This document shows positions 48,565 to 57,564 of a DNA stretch of 64,000 nucleotides, piece by piece. This stretch comes from Hyphomicrobiales bacterium (GTDB lineage: Bacteria; Pseudomonadota; Alphaproteobacteria; Rhizobiales; Beijerinckiaceae): the NCBI GenBank assembly GCA_027489535.1, contig JAIXZO010000018.1:62001-126000 (forward strand). Direction: 5' to 3'. The notes under the pieces are model-generated. The model saw nothing but the letters and a program-made list of their open reading frames with translations, was not told the origin of the DNA and ran no database searches. Position 1 is the first letter of the stretch. Each line of letters opens with the position of its first letter. The translations under genes and the position numbers were made by a program.

Positions 48565-49473
48565 CTAGGTCCGACGGAAGCGGGCGTCGAGACGCGGCGC
48601 GCCTTCGCAATCGACCAGCCCTCGGGCGACGAGATCTTCGAGATGCGCGAAGACGGAGAGCCCGGCCGCACCCTTCAGGCCCGGAGCCAAGCCCTGATAG
48701 ACGGCCTCCACGATGGCGGCGACGGTTTCGTCGCCCTTCTCGACGCGCCCCAGAATGGACGCCTCGCGCTGGCGACGATGATGGGCCAAGGCGCGGACGA
48801 AGCGCGCGGGCTCGCGCACCGGGCCGCCGTGGCCGGGCCAATACACGGCCTCCGAACGGCGACCGAGCTTTTGCAGGGAGTCCATGTAGTCGCCCATCGA
48901 ACCGTCCGGCGGGGCGACGATGGACGTCGACCACGCCATGACGTGATCGCCCGAAAACAAGGCGTTGTCCTCGCGCAGGGCGAAAGCGAGATGGTTGGCG
49001 GTGTGGCCGGGGGTTTCGACCGTCTCGAGCGTGAAGTCCGCACCGGACAGCACGTCGCCTTCGCGCATTTCCAAGTCGGGGGCGTAGCCGCGGTTGGAGC
49101 TCGCATCGAGCAGATTGCGCTCGTCGAGGCCGAGCGGCCGGGAGGCGCGATGCGCGGAGCAGCCGACGACCGTCGCGCCGGTGGCGGCCTTGAGCGCGGC
49201 GACGCCGTCGGCGTGGTCGCGGTGGGTATGGGTCAGCACGATGTGCTCGACCGTCTCGCCCGCGAGCGCCGCGAGAAGGGCGGCCAGATGCGCCGGATCG
49301 TCGGGACCCGGATCGATGACCGCGACGCGGCCTCGCCCGACGACGTAACTGCAGGTACCGGTAAAGGTGAACGGCCCGCCATTGCCCGCGACGAGGCGGC
49401 GCACGCGCGGCGACAATGTCTCGAGCCGGCCCGCCGGCGGGGCCTCCCGATCGAAGGGAACGTCTTCGGCCAT
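48565..49473 (-). CDS. MBL-fold metallo-hydrolase (LACTB2/glyoxalase II-like), 302 aa
   Basis: The metallo-beta-lactamase core spans about residues 30-220 with the two-zinc signature T-H-T-H-R-D-H-A-D (about 81-89), the third ligand in ETPGHTANH, the bridging aspartate in LFSGDHVMAW and the last histidine in YWPGHGGPV. A C-terminal winged-helix-like segment (ETVAAIVEAVYQGLAPGL to FAHLEDLVARGLV) is typical of the LACTB2-type subfamily. The substrate may be an acyl-CoA-like thioester, a lactone or RNA. ATG 49473 lies opposite bioY, from which it diverges. MarR follows downstream. Confidence 0.88.
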   Translation of the reverse strand: MAEDVPFDREAPPAGRLETLSPRVRRLVAGNGGPFTFTGTCSYVVGRGRVAVIDPGPDDPAHLAALLAALAGETVEHIVLTHTHRDHADGVAALKAATGATVVGCSAHRASRPLGLDERNLLDASSNRGYAPDLEMREGDVLSGADFTLETVETPGHTANHLAFALREDNALFSGDHVMAWSTSIVAPPDGSMGDYMDSLQKLGRRSEAVYWPGHGGPVREPARFVRALAHHRRQREASILGRVEKGDETVAAIVEAVYQGLAPGLKGAAGLSVFAHLEDLVARGLVDCEGAPRLDARFRRT

Positions 49474-49611
49474 GCGGCCCTCCCGTGTTCGCTACGACTA
49501 CAGTCCAAGCCCCCGGAGGAGCCCCCGCCGTTGCGCTTTCGGCTCGACTGTGTAGGGTCCGCATCAACGAACATCCAGCGCAAAGCGCCGTCCTCCGTTT
49601 CGAGGTGATTC

Positions 49612-50199
49612 ATGGCTTACGAGCCCGCCGTTTCTCCGCTCGCCCGCACCCTACTGCCGACGCGCGGCGGTTTTGATTCGCTCGCCAAGGGCTTGCTGCT
49701 GGCGCTCGCCGGTTCGGCGCTCCTGACGCTGTCGGCCAAGGTTCAGGTGCCGTTCTATCCGGTGCCGATGACCATGCAGAGCATGATCGTGCTGATGATC
49801 GGCGCAACCTGCGGCGCGCGGCTCGGCGCGGCGACGGTTGCGCTCTACCTCCTGCAGGGCGCGATGGGCCTGCCGGTCTTCGCGACCGGCGCGGGCCTCG
49901 CCTACATGACCGGTCCGACCGGCGGCTACCTGCTCGGCTTCTTCGCCGCGGCGTTCGTGACCGGCGCTCTCGTCGAGCGCGGCTTCGGACGCTCGGTTCT
50001 CGGCCTGGCGGCCGTGATGGCGATCGGCCATGCGGTGTTGTTCGCCTTCGGCTTCGCCTGGCTCGCCTTCATCGTCGGCGGCGAAAAGGCTTGGCTGGTC
50101 GGCGTCGTGCCGTTCTGGGCGGCCACGCTGCTGAAGACCGGCCTCGGCGCGGTGCTGACCGCAGGGCTCGTTTCGGTCGCAACCCGTCACGAGATCTGA
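49612..50199 (+). CDS. bioY: Biotin transporter substrate-binding subunit BioY
   Basis: A 195-residue protein with about six membrane helices. The family signatures are present: LTLSAKVQVPFYPVPMTMQSMIVLMIG near residues 35-60 (cited by position), LYLLQGAMGLPVFATG and TGPTGGYLLGFFAAAFV. BioY binds biotin as the S-component of an ECF transporter or works alone. No BioM/BioN genes are adjacent, which is common in alphaproteobacteria. No biotin-protein-ligase or BioR operator was recognised in the 138-bp divergent region. It ends in a clear intrinsic terminator. Confidence 0.93.
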   Translation: MAYEPAVSPLARTLLPTRGGFDSLAKGLLLALAGSALLTLSAKVQVPFYPVPMTMQSMIVLMIGATCGARLGAATVALYLLQGAMGLPVFATGAGLAYMTGPTGGYLLGFFAAAFVTGALVERGFGRSVLGLAAVMAIGHAVLFAFGFAWLAFIVGGEKAWLVGVVPFWAATLLKTGLGAVLTAGLVSVATRHEI

Positions 50200-50230
50200 C
50201 CTCGACGCCGACGCTCTCTCCGTCGTTTCG

Positions 50231-50262
50231 AAAGGCCGCATCCCTCGGGTGCGGCCTTTTTC
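50231..50262 (+). terminator. Intrinsic terminator of bioY
   Basis: AAAGGCCGCA pairs with TGCGGCCTTT around a 9-nt loop and is followed by further T residues, 31 bp after the bioY stop. Confidence 0.85.
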
Positions 50263-50281
50263 GTTCAGGCCGCGTCCTCCG

Positions 50282-50307
50282 GGAACTCCGTGCCGAGGGG
50301 GCGGGTT
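50282..50307 (+). promoter_or_regulatory. Possible EcfG-like promoter (imperfect)
   Basis: GGAAC (50282-50286), 17-nt spacer, then GGTT instead of CGTT. It lies 25 bp ahead of a small stress-type gene, so a weak EcfG promoter is plausible, but the -10 has one mismatch. Confidence 0.4.
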
Positions 50308-50332
50308 CTTCCCAGAAGCGAGGGAGGGCTCC

Positions 50333-50536
50333 ATGGCCGACGACAGGAAACAGAACATGTATCACGACCGCGCCCAACCGGCGCGACGGCCCGGCCAACC
50401 CGGCGCGGCGGACGAGACGGACCGCACCCTCGTGGACCCGAACCCGGGACGGCGGCGCGACCCGGGCGGAAAGGGGTCGGGGCTCGATGCCGACCCCGCG
50501 GAAACGCCCGCAGCGCCTGCGGAGCGCGGATCATGA
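50333..50536 (+). CDS. Small hydrophilic protein, 67 aa
   Basis: A short, highly polar, probably disordered protein (MADDRKQNMYHDRAQPARR, then Asp/Pro/Gly-rich). No family is recognised. The start has GGAGG six bases upstream, and the stop overlaps the start of the next gene by four bases (ATGA), so the two are co-translated. Disordered small proteins of this kind are frequent in general stress regulons. An imperfect EcfG promoter precedes it. Confidence 0.6.
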   Translation: MADDRKQNMYHDRAQPARRPGQPGAADETDRTLVDPNPGRRRDPGGKGSGLDADPAETPAAPAERGS

Positions 50537-50868
50537 GCCGCCCGGGGGAGCCGTCCGACCGTCCGGACTCGACGGCGCGCACCGCCGCGGCATCGCGCGA
50601 AGACATCGATGCCGGGAGGGCGGGCGACAAGGTCGATACGGTCGACCCCGCCGCCGCGCCGTTGGGGACGGACGACGAAGCCGCCGGCCGCAAGCACGAG
50701 GCCGAAATCATCGCCTTGGCCGCACGGCGGGAGCGGCGTCGACCCGTCGGAACGGACCCGGACCGGACGCAGGCGGGCGGCATGGAGCACGGCGGCTGGA
50801 CGGCTTGGATCGTCGTCGGCGTTGCGTTGGTGCTCGCGATTTTCGGCGTCCTGATCTTTGCAGATTGA
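50533..50868 (+). CDS. Small protein with C-terminal membrane anchor, 111 aa
   Basis: Polar and probably disordered for the first 85 residues (Asp, Arg, Ala-rich), then one membrane helix at the very end (WTAWIVVGVALVLAIFGVLIF), so it should be tail-anchored with the bulk in the cytosol. It overlaps the upstream 67-residue gene by four bases. The shape (charged region plus one terminal helix) recurs in the 70-residue gene at 58290, suggesting related small stress membrane proteins. It converges on the histidine kinase gene, 6 bp between stops. Confidence 0.65.
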   Translation: MSRPGEPSDRPDSTARTAAASREDIDAGRAGDKVDTVDPAAAPLGTDDEAAGRKHEAEIIALAARRERRRPVGTDPDRTQAGGMEHGGWTAWIVVGVALVLAIFGVLIFAD

Positions 50869-50874
50869 CGTCCG

Positions 50875-51924
50875 CTAGGTCGCCGGCATTTCCAGCATGA
50901 CCTTGGCCCCGGGCCCGGATGCGACGCTGAGGCGGATGCCCGCCTGCATCGCGATACGCTCGGCGAGCAAAAGCCCGAGCCCCTTCGGAGCATCGGCGGG
51001 AACGCCGGGACCCTGATCGGTAACGGAAACGACGCGGCTCGTCGGCGTCGTTTCGACGGTCACGAGGACGCGCCCCGGTCCGCCGTGCAGGACCGCATTG
51101 CCGATGATCTCCGTCAGGATGACGCCCGCCGCGCTGCCCAGCAGGATGTCCACCTCGCAAACGGTGCCGGTGACCTGCACGGACACGCCTTCGGGACGTT
51201 GCAGCCCCATCAATCCGTTGCAGATGCGGCGGATGAACGAGAGCAGCTCGATGGATGCGATGTCGTTGTCGTCGTGCAGCTCCTGCTGCACCAAGGCGAG
51301 AGAGCGGATGCGCATGGCGAGGCGCTCCAGACCGCGGCGCACCGGCCCGTCCTCCGTCTCGCGGCTTTGCAGCCCGACGAGACTGAGGATCACCTGAAGG
51401 TTGTTCTTCACCCGGTGATGCACTTCACGGATCAGCACGTCGCGCTGACGGATGGCCCGGCGTGCGTCGTCGAGCGCGGCCTCGATCCGGCTTTCGGCGG
51501 TCTTGATCTCCGTCACGTCCACGCATGAGCCGAGGAAGCCCGCAAACTCGCCGGCGCGGTCGAAGATCGGCCGCCCCTTGTCGAGAACCCAGCGATACTC
51601 GCCGTCATGCCGGCGGAGCCTGTAGTCGACGATGAATTCGCGTCGCTCGTTCAGAGCGCCCGAGAAACTGCCCAAACAGCGTTCCACGTCCTCGGGGTGC
51701 ACGCCTTCGACCCAGCCGTTCCCGGACTCCGCCTCCAGCGTGCGACCGGTGAATTCGAGCCAAGGGCGATTGAAATAGGTGCATGCACCCGACGTGTCGC
51801 ATCGCCAGATCAGGACCGGAGCTTGCTCGGCGAAGTCCTCGATCAATGGCGGAAGGTCGGCCTCCGAAACCCGGGGCTCTGCAGGCGGTCCGGTTCCGCC
51901 GGATGCGTAGTCGTGCATTGTCAT
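50875..51924 (-). CDS. PAS domain sensor histidine kinase, HisKA_2/HWE type, 349 aa
   Basis: A soluble kinase: one PAS domain (about residues 28-145, with VLIWRCDTSGACTYFNRPWLEFTG, cited by position, and the PAC end GFLGSCVDVTEIK), a HisKA_2 dimerisation/phosphoacceptor helix (LIREVHHRVKNNLQVILSL, His170) and an ATPase domain (TEIIGNAVLHGG with the N-box Asn, then DQGPGVP and KGLGLLLAERIA). HisKA_2/HWE kinases are the type that phosphorylates PhyR. An exact EcfG promoter ends 30 bp before ATG 51924, which also rules out the longer upstream frame. It is a good candidate for feedback control of the stress response. Confidence 0.9.
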   Translation of the reverse strand: MTMHDYASGGTGPPAEPRVSEADLPPLIEDFAEQAPVLIWRCDTSGACTYFNRPWLEFTGRTLEAESGNGWVEGVHPEDVERCLGSFSGALNERREFIVDYRLRRHDGEYRWVLDKGRPIFDRAGEFAGFLGSCVDVTEIKTAESRIEAALDDARRAIRQRDVLIREVHHRVKNNLQVILSLVGLQSRETEDGPVRRGLERLAMRIRSLALVQQELHDDNDIASIELLSFIRRICNGLMGLQRPEGVSVQVTGTVCEVDILLGSAAGVILTEIIGNAVLHGGPGRVLVTVETTPTSRVVSVTDQGPGVPADAPKGLGLLLAERIAMQAGIRLSVASGPGAKVMLEMPAT

Positions 51925-51953
51925 GCGATAAGGCCAAGCTGACGGACCCGGGG

Positions 51954-51978
51954 AACGCGCCGGAGCGAGGTAAGTTCC
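51954..51978 (-). promoter_or_regulatory. EcfG promoter for the PAS-HisKA_2 kinase
   Basis: On the minus strand GGAAC (51978-51974), 16-nt spacer, CGTT (51957-51954), located exactly between two genes of the same strand. Confidence 0.88.
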
Positions 51979-51982
51979 CGGA

Positions 51983-52252
51983 TCAGGATTTCGGCGGGCC
52001 GTCCGGCGCGTCGAAGGCGCGCTGCGCCGCTTTTTCCGCGACCCGCACGATCTCGGGACGAAGGCCCGTCGCATCGAGCAGGCGGACCTCCTCCTCGGGC
52101 GGCTCGGAGGCGCAACGACCTTGCCGCACTTCCGGCGCCCAAACGCCGGGGCCGAGCATCGCGGGCGGCTCGTGAGCGACATCGGCGACGGATTCGGGCT
52201 CCATGTCAGGGGCGTCGGAATCCGAATTTTTCAAACGGGGCATGGATGACAC
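51983..52252 (-). CDS. Small acidic protein of unknown function, 89 aa, EcfG-controlled
   Basis: No recognised family. The product is acidic and proline-rich in the first half, with a short amphipathic helix near the end (RPEIVRVAEKAAQRAFDAP). The start is placed at GTG 52252, which has AGGAGG eight bases upstream; ATG 52243 is an alternative. A longer frame starting at 52273 is unlikely because an EcfG -10 element sits at 52279-52282. The promoter and the strong ribosome site are the main reasons to accept this gene. Confidence 0.62.
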   Translation of the reverse strand: MSSMPRLKNSDSDAPDMEPESVADVAHEPPAMLGPGVWAPEVRQGRCASEPPEEEVRLLDATGLRPEIVRVAEKAAQRAFDAPDGPPKS

Positions 52253-52278
52253 GTCATTTCCCTCCTGCGGCACAGGAG

Positions 52279-52303
52279 AACGCCCGCCTCTGCGGCAGGT
52301 TCC
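52279..52303 (-). promoter_or_regulatory. EcfG promoter for the 89-aa protein
   Basis: On the minus strand GGAAC (52303-52299), 16-nt spacer, CGTT (52282-52279). Confidence 0.85.
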
Positions 52304-52391
52304 TCCGGCCGGCGGGGAAACGCCGCACGGCGCCCGCTCGCCGCCCGCGGGGCGCGGGCGGGGCGGAAGGCGGGACGGAGGTCGTCTCGGC

Positions 52392-52754
52392 CTATTCCGG
52401 CACGACCTGAATGACGCGGCGGGTTTGCGGATTCACCAGCACGACTTCGTCGTCGACCACGAAGTAGCGATAATTCCGCATAGCGGGCGCTTCGACATAC
52501 ATCTCCTCCGGGAGCGGCTCGAGTTCCACGGTCGGCGGCACGGTGCCCCCGACGGTGATGCGTTCCTGCACGATGCTCGGCTGCGTCTTGCGGGTCTGGA
52601 CGTAGCGCCGGATGGTCGTGCGCTGTTCCGGCGTGATGGTGACCGACCCGGTCGGCTCCTCCTGAATGATGGTGGTGGTCTGCGCGAAAGCCGTGCCGAG
52701 GGCGAGGCCGCCCGCGACGGCGGCTGCGGCCGCCACGGCGTTGAACTTGGTCAT
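52392..52754 (-). CDS. DUF1236 family exported protein, 120 aa
   Basis: A signal peptide (residues 1-24, AVAAAAAVAGGLALGTAFA) leads into a single DUF1236 domain: ITPEQRTTIRRYV, VGGTVPPTVELEPLPEEMY and the closing YFVVDDEVVLVNPQTRRVIQVV. DUF1236 proteins are small periplasmic proteins of unknown role, abundant in Hyphomicrobiales and often stress-induced. ATG 52754 has GGAG upstream, and an exact EcfG promoter lies about 50 bp ahead. It diverges from the SDR gene. Confidence 0.9.
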   Translation of the reverse strand: MTKFNAVAAAAAVAGGLALGTAFAQTTTIIQEEPTGSVTITPEQRTTIRRYVQTRKTQPSIVQERITVGGTVPPTVELEPLPEEMYVEAPAMRNYRYFVVDDEVVLVNPQTRRVIQVVPE

Positions 52755-52802
52755 GACGCACTCCTTTGGGGGCCGACGCCGAGACGGCGCGGCACCGGAA
52801 CC

Positions 52803-52828
52803 AACGTAGGTTCCCCTCCCCGCGTTCC
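52803..52828 (-). promoter_or_regulatory. EcfG promoter for the DUF1236 gene
   Basis: On the minus strand GGAAC (52828-52824), 17-nt spacer, CGTT (52806-52803). Confidence 0.86.
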
Positions 52829-52913
52829 GCGTCGCGGACGGAACCCTTGACTTCAACCCGAATTACCCTCCGTCGCGCGAATCAGTGCCGAGCGCCCCCA
52901 CCAGGAATCCGTC

Positions 52914-53927
52914 ATGGCCGCTTCACGTCCGCCTTCCTCCCGACGCACCGTTCTCCGCCCGGTCGCCGAGCAGACGATGGTCATCACCGGCGCGTCGAGC
53001 GGGATCGGGCTGGCGACGGCCCGGATGGCGGCGCGCGAGGGCGCGCGGCTCGTTTTGGCCTCGCGCAATGCGGAGGCTCTGGAGGCGCTCGCGCGAGAAC
53101 TCAGCTTCACGGACGTCGAGATCGTCGTCGCGGACGTGGGCATCGAAGAGGACGTGCGCCGCATCGCCGCCCGGGCGGTCGAACGCTTCGGCGGGTTCGA
53201 CACGTGGGTGAACGACGCGGGCGTTTCGATCTACGGCCCCTCGCTGATGGTCTCAACGGAGGATCACAAGCGCCTCTTCGACACGAATTACTGGGGCGTC
53301 GTCTACGGATCGCTGACCGCGGCGGAGCATCTGCGCGGACGCGGCGGGGCGCTGATCAATGTCGGCAGCGTGCTGTCGGACTGGGCCGCGCCGTTGCAGG
53401 GCGCCTATTCGGCCTCGAAACACGCCGTGAAGGGTTTTACGGACGCGTTGCGGATCGAGCTGCTGCACGACGACATTCCGATTTCCGTCACGCTGATCAA
53501 GCCGAGCGCGATCGACACGCCCTATCCCGAACATGCCCGCAACTACCTTGCGCGCGAGCCGGCGCTGCCGCCGCCGATCTATGCGCCCGAATTGGTGGCC
53601 GAGGCGATCCTGCATGCGGCGGCGCATCCGGTGCGCGAATTGGTGATCGGCGCGGGCGGCTGGGCGGTCGGGGTCGGGCAGCGGCTGTTCCCGGCGCTGG
53701 CCGACCGCATCATGTCGATGACGATGTGGAAGATGCAGATGCGCGACGAGCCGCGTGCGGTGCGGCGCGGTGCGGCGCTTTACGAGCCGCAGAAAGACGG
53801 CGCGACGGGCGGCAAATCCGACGGCGTGATCCGCACCAGCCCCTTCACGCAGATGCAGATGCAGCCCGTGAAGGCCGTGCTGGCGGCCTTTCTCGCCGGC
53901 GCCGCGATCACGCGTCTCATCCGATGA
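52914..53927 (+). CDS. SDR family oxidoreductase, 337 aa
   Basis: A short-chain dehydrogenase with an extended C-terminus. Residues 20-215 carry the NAD(P) motif T-G-A-S-S-G-I-G, the N-D-A-G motif (family N-N-A-G), the catalytic Ser in NVGSVLSDW and the Y-S-A-S-K active site. The extra 110 residues (VAEAILHAAAHPVRELVIGAGG to a final hydrophobic helix AVLAAFLAGAAITRLI) match the membrane-associated SDR subgroup often found in stress loci. The substrate is unknown. It lies 34 bp upstream of ku on the same strand, so it may be the first gene of a ku-ligD unit. Confidence 0.88.
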   Translation: MAASRPPSSRRTVLRPVAEQTMVITGASSGIGLATARMAAREGARLVLASRNAEALEALARELSFTDVEIVVADVGIEEDVRRIAARAVERFGGFDTWVNDAGVSIYGPSLMVSTEDHKRLFDTNYWGVVYGSLTAAEHLRGRGGALINVGSVLSDWAAPLQGAYSASKHAVKGFTDALRIELLHDDIPISVTLIKPSAIDTPYPEHARNYLAREPALPPPIYAPELVAEAILHAAAHPVRELVIGAGGWAVGVGQRLFPALADRIMSMTMWKMQMRDEPRAVRRGAALYEPQKDGATGGKSDGVIRTSPFTQMQMQPVKAVLAAFLAGAAITRLIR

Positions 53928-53961
53928 CGATCCCCGTTCCCTCTCCCGAAGGAGGCCGGCA

Positions 53962-54945
53962 ATGGCCCCGCGCGCTTACTGGAAGGGCTATCTGAAGCTC
54001 TCCCTCGTCTCCTGCGCCGTCGCGCTCTACCCCGCGTCGAGCTCGACCGCCAAAGTGTCCTTCCACACGCTGAACCGCGACACCGGAAACCGCTTGAAGC
54101 GGCAGATGGTGGATGCGGAGACGGGCGAGGTCGTCGAAAGCGACCGGCAGGTGCGGGGCTACGAGATCGCGAAGGGCCACAACATCGTGATCGAGGACGA
54201 CGAGCTCGACGCCATCGCGCTGGAAAGCACGCATACGATCGACATCGAGCGCTTCGTGCCGCGCGAGGAGATCGACGAGCTCTATCTCGACTCGCCCTAC
54301 TACATCGCGCCCGACGACCGGGTGGCCGAGGAAGCCTTCGCGGTGATCCGCGAGGCGATGCGAAAGCGCAACGTGGTGGGGCTCGCCCGCGTGGTGCTGC
54401 ATCGGCGCGAACGCATCCTCATGCTGGAGCCGCGCGGCAAGGGCCTGTTCGCGGCGACGCTGCGCTACGGCTACGAGGTGCGGGCGGACGACGCGTACTT
54501 CGAGGACATTCCCGACGTGGAACTGCCCGAGGAGATGCTCGATCTCGCGGCGCACATCATCGAGCGCAAGGCGGGACATTTCGAGCCGGAGACGTTCGAG
54601 GACCGCTACGAGAACGCGGTCGTGGCGTTGATCCGCTCCAAGCAGACGGGCGAACCGATGCGGACGGCCGCGACGCCGAAGCCGAGCAACGTCGTCAACC
54701 TGATGGATGCGCTGAAGAAGAGCCTGGCGTCGGAGAAGCCGGACAAGGCTCCGGCCAAGGCGGGGGAGAAACCGACGGCGAAGGCTCCTGCGGCCAAATC
54801 CGCGCCCTCGAAGACGGCTGCCAAGGCGGCCGAACGCGCGCCGGAACCCGCGCCGGCGCGGGCTCCGTCCAAGCGCGGCGCCGCGAAGCCTGCGGCGGCG
54901 TCCAAGGGCCGTTCCTCGGCCCGCCCCTATCGCAAGACGGGGTAA
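53962..54945 (+). CDS. ku: Non-homologous end joining protein Ku
   Basis: Bacterial Ku forms a homodimeric ring that binds double-strand DNA ends and recruits LigD. The first 255 residues are the Ku core (WKGYLKLSLVSCAVALYPA start, HTLNRDTGNRLKRQMVD and VEDDELDAI-like bridge region, then FVPREEIDELYLDSPYYI). The C-terminal 70 residues are a Lys/Ala/Pro-rich tail that should bind DNA and help threading. ligD starts 3 bp after the stop. No exact EcfG promoter precedes it. Confidence 0.95.
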   Translation: MAPRAYWKGYLKLSLVSCAVALYPASSSTAKVSFHTLNRDTGNRLKRQMVDAETGEVVESDRQVRGYEIAKGHNIVIEDDELDAIALESTHTIDIERFVPREEIDELYLDSPYYIAPDDRVAEEAFAVIREAMRKRNVVGLARVVLHRRERILMLEPRGKGLFAATLRYGYEVRADDAYFEDIPDVELPEEMLDLAAHIIERKAGHFEPETFEDRYENAVVALIRSKQTGEPMRTAATPKPSNVVNLMDALKKSLASEKPDKAPAKAGEKPTAKAPAAKSAPSKTAAKAAERAPEPAPARAPSKRGAAKPAAASKGRSSARPYRKTG

Positions 54946-54948
54946 GGC

Positions 54949-57513
54949 ATGGCCGGCGACGCGCTCGAAGCCTATCGGGGCAAGCGGGACTTCACCAAGA
55001 CGGCCGAGCCGCGCGGCGGGACGGCGACCAAGCCGAGAGCGGCGAAACGCAAGGCCCCGGCCCTCTCCTTCGTCATCCAGAAGCATGCCGCGCGGCGGCT
55101 GCATTACGACCTGCGGCTGGAACTGGACGGCGTCTACAAGAGCTGGGCGGTGACCAAGGGGCCGAGCCTCGTGCCGGGCGAGAAGCGGCTTTCGGTTGAG
55201 GTGGAAGACCATCCGCTCGAATACGGCACCTTCGAGGGCACCATACCGAAGGGAGAATACGGCGGCGGTTCGGTGTTGTTGTGGGACCGCGGGACGTGGA
55301 CGCCGGAGGGCGACGCGCATGCCGGGCTCGCCAAGGGGCATCTCGAATTCACGCTCGACGGCGAGAAGCTGCACGGGCGTTGGCATCTGGTGCGGTTGCG
55401 CGGGCGCAAGGGCGAGAAGCGGACGAATTGGCTGCTGATCAAGGCCGAGGACGAGGCGGCGCGGCCCGCCGATGCTCCCGACATTCTGGACGAGCAACCG
55501 CGCAGCGTGAAGACCGGCCGCTTGGTCGAGGAGATCACGGAAGGCGAAGACAAGGTGTGGACCAAGGACGGCGAGGCCGATCCGCCGAAGCCCGCGCCGC
55601 GTCCCGCCGCGAAATCGAAAGCCGGGGCGACGGCAAAGAAGAAAGGCGGCGCGGCCGTTCCGGCATTCGTCGAGCCCTGCCTCGCGACCTTGGTCGAGGC
55701 GACGCCGAGCGATCCGAAATTCATCCACGAGATCAAGTTCGACGGCTACCGCATCCAAGCGGCCGTCGCCGACGGGCGGGTCGTGCTGCGCACGCGCTCG
55801 GGACACGATTGGACCGAGAAGTTCGAGGGCGCGCCGTTTCTCGATGCGCTGCGCCGGCTGCCGGGGACGCTGCTGATCGACGGCGAATTGGTGTTGAATG
55901 CGGAGACCGGGCATTCCGACTTCTCGGCGCTGCAGGACGACCTCTCGGCGGCCCGCAAGGACCGCATGGTCTATATGGCGTTCGACCTGCTGCATCGCGA
56001 CGGAACGGATCTGCGGTCGAGCCCGCTCACAGAGCGCAAGGCGGCTTTGGAGCCGCTCATCGCCGGCATCTCCGACCCGTCCGTCCGCTTCAGCGAACAT
56101 CTGGAGGAAAGCGGCGAGGCGCTGTTGGAGCATGCGTGCCGGCTCGGGCTCGAAGGCATCGTCTCGAAGCGGCGGGATGCGCCGTATCGGTCCGGGCGGG
56201 GCAAGGATTGGGTGAAGTCGAAATGTTCGGCCCGCCAGGAATTCGTCGTCGCGGGCTTCACCCCGTCGACGACGCTGAAACGCGCGGTCGGGGCGCTCGT
56301 GCTGGGTTATTATCGCGACGGCAAGCTGGTGCATGCGGGCCGCGTCGGCTCGGGTTTCACCGAACGCTCGTCGCATGAGGTGTTCGCGCTGCTCGATGCG
56401 GAGCGCATCGAGACGTCGCCCTTTTCCGACAAGCTCGCGGCGGCCGATGCGCGGCAGGTTCGTTTCGTCGCGCCGACGCGGGTGGCGGAGGTGGAGTTTC
56501 GCGGATGGACGGGCGGCGGCTCTCTGCGCCATCCCGTGTTCAAGGGCCTGCGCGAGGACAAGGCGGCCGCCGACGTAAGCCGCGAGGACGAAGCCAAGGA
56601 CCGCAAGGCCGCGCCGAAATACGCGGTCAAACTCACCCATCCCGACCGCATTCTTTGGCCCGACGTGGGCGTGACCAAGCAGGGCCTCGCGGATTTCTAT
56701 GCCGAGATCTGGGATTGGATCGCGCCGCATGTGACCGGACGGCTGCTGAGCCTCGTGCGCTGCCCCGAGGGAACCGCCGGAAGCTGCTTCTTTCAGAAGC
56801 ATGCGTGGAAGGGGCTTTCCGACGCGGTGGAGCAGGTCACGCTGCCCGGCGACGACGAGGAGCAACTCGCGATCTCCGATCTCGACGGATTGATCGCGCT
56901 CGTGCAGGCGGGCGTGCTGGAAATCCATCCTTGGGGATCGCGCGTCGCCGACGTGGAGCGTCCCGACATGCTGACCTTCGACCTCGATCCCGGCGAGGGC
57001 GTCGACTGGGACGGCGTCGTGGCGGGAGCTTTGGCCGTCCGCGACCGCTTGGGCGAGGACGGGCTGGAAAGCTTCGTGAAGACCTCGGGCGGCAAGGGGC
57101 TGCATGTGGTCGTGCCCCTCGCGCCCTCGGCCGATTGGGACACCGCTAAGGATTATTGCCGAAGCATCGCCGAGGCGCTTGCCGCCGCGTCGCCCGACCG
57201 CTACACGGCCGCGCTCGCCAAGAAGGCGCGCGGCGGGCGCATCTTCATCGATTATCTGCGCAACGGACGCGGCGCGACGGCGGTTTCGGCCTATTCGACG
57301 CGGGCACGCGCCGGCGCGCCTGTCGCCACTCCGGTGGGATGGGACGAATTGGGGCCGACGTTGCGGCCGGATCTGTTCCGCATCGGCAATCTGCCCGCGC
57401 GGCTCGACCATCTGGGCGAGGACCCGTGGAAGCGGTTCTTCGGAGTGAAACAGAAGTTGCCGAATTTCGAGGCCGCCCCGAAAACGCGATCACGCGCCGC
57501 GAAGAGACGATGA
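54949..57513 (+). CDS. ligD: DNA ligase D (phosphoesterase-ligase-polymerase)
   Basis: A multi-domain end-joining enzyme of 854 residues. The order is N-terminal 3'-phosphoesterase (about 25-155, FVIQKHAARRLHYDLRLEL with its metal-binding His and Asp), ATP-dependent ligase (about 225-510, active-site Lys263 in EIKFDGYR, then the OB fold ending FRGWTGGGSLRHPVF-type), and C-terminal primase-polymerase (about 558-840, LTHPDRILWPDVGVTK and the metal site FDLDPGEG). This PE-LIG-POL order is the usual one in alphaproteobacteria. All key residues seen are intact. It is directly coupled to ku. Confidence 0.95.
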   Translation: MAGDALEAYRGKRDFTKTAEPRGGTATKPRAAKRKAPALSFVIQKHAARRLHYDLRLELDGVYKSWAVTKGPSLVPGEKRLSVEVEDHPLEYGTFEGTIPKGEYGGGSVLLWDRGTWTPEGDAHAGLAKGHLEFTLDGEKLHGRWHLVRLRGRKGEKRTNWLLIKAEDEAARPADAPDILDEQPRSVKTGRLVEEITEGEDKVWTKDGEADPPKPAPRPAAKSKAGATAKKKGGAAVPAFVEPCLATLVEATPSDPKFIHEIKFDGYRIQAAVADGRVVLRTRSGHDWTEKFEGAPFLDALRRLPGTLLIDGELVLNAETGHSDFSALQDDLSAARKDRMVYMAFDLLHRDGTDLRSSPLTERKAALEPLIAGISDPSVRFSEHLEESGEALLEHACRLGLEGIVSKRRDAPYRSGRGKDWVKSKCSARQEFVVAGFTPSTTLKRAVGALVLGYYRDGKLVHAGRVGSGFTERSSHEVFALLDAERIETSPFSDKLAAADARQVRFVAPTRVAEVEFRGWTGGGSLRHPVFKGLREDKAAADVSREDEAKDRKAAPKYAVKLTHPDRILWPDVGVTKQGLADFYAEIWDWIAPHVTGRLLSLVRCPEGTAGSCFFQKHAWKGLSDAVEQVTLPGDDEEQLAISDLDGLIALVQAGVLEIHPWGSRVADVERPDMLTFDLDPGEGVDWDGVVAGALAVRDRLGEDGLESFVKTSGGKGLHVVVPLAPSADWDTAKDYCRSIAEALAAASPDRYTAALAKKARGGRIFIDYLRNGRGATAVSAYSTRARAGAPVATPVGWDELGPTLRPDLFRIGNLPARLDHLGEDPWKRFFGVKQKLPNFEAAPKTRSRAAKRR

Positions 57514-57564
57514 CGGGACGCGAGAGGCCCGGCCGTCCGCATCCCGCCCTCACGCGTTCCGCTC

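Noticed and set aside
52797-52827. Plus-strand GGAAC...CGTT ahead of the SDR gene at 52914
   Set aside because: The spacer is 21 nt. The overlapping minus-strand site (17 nt, facing the DUF1236 gene) is the valid one.
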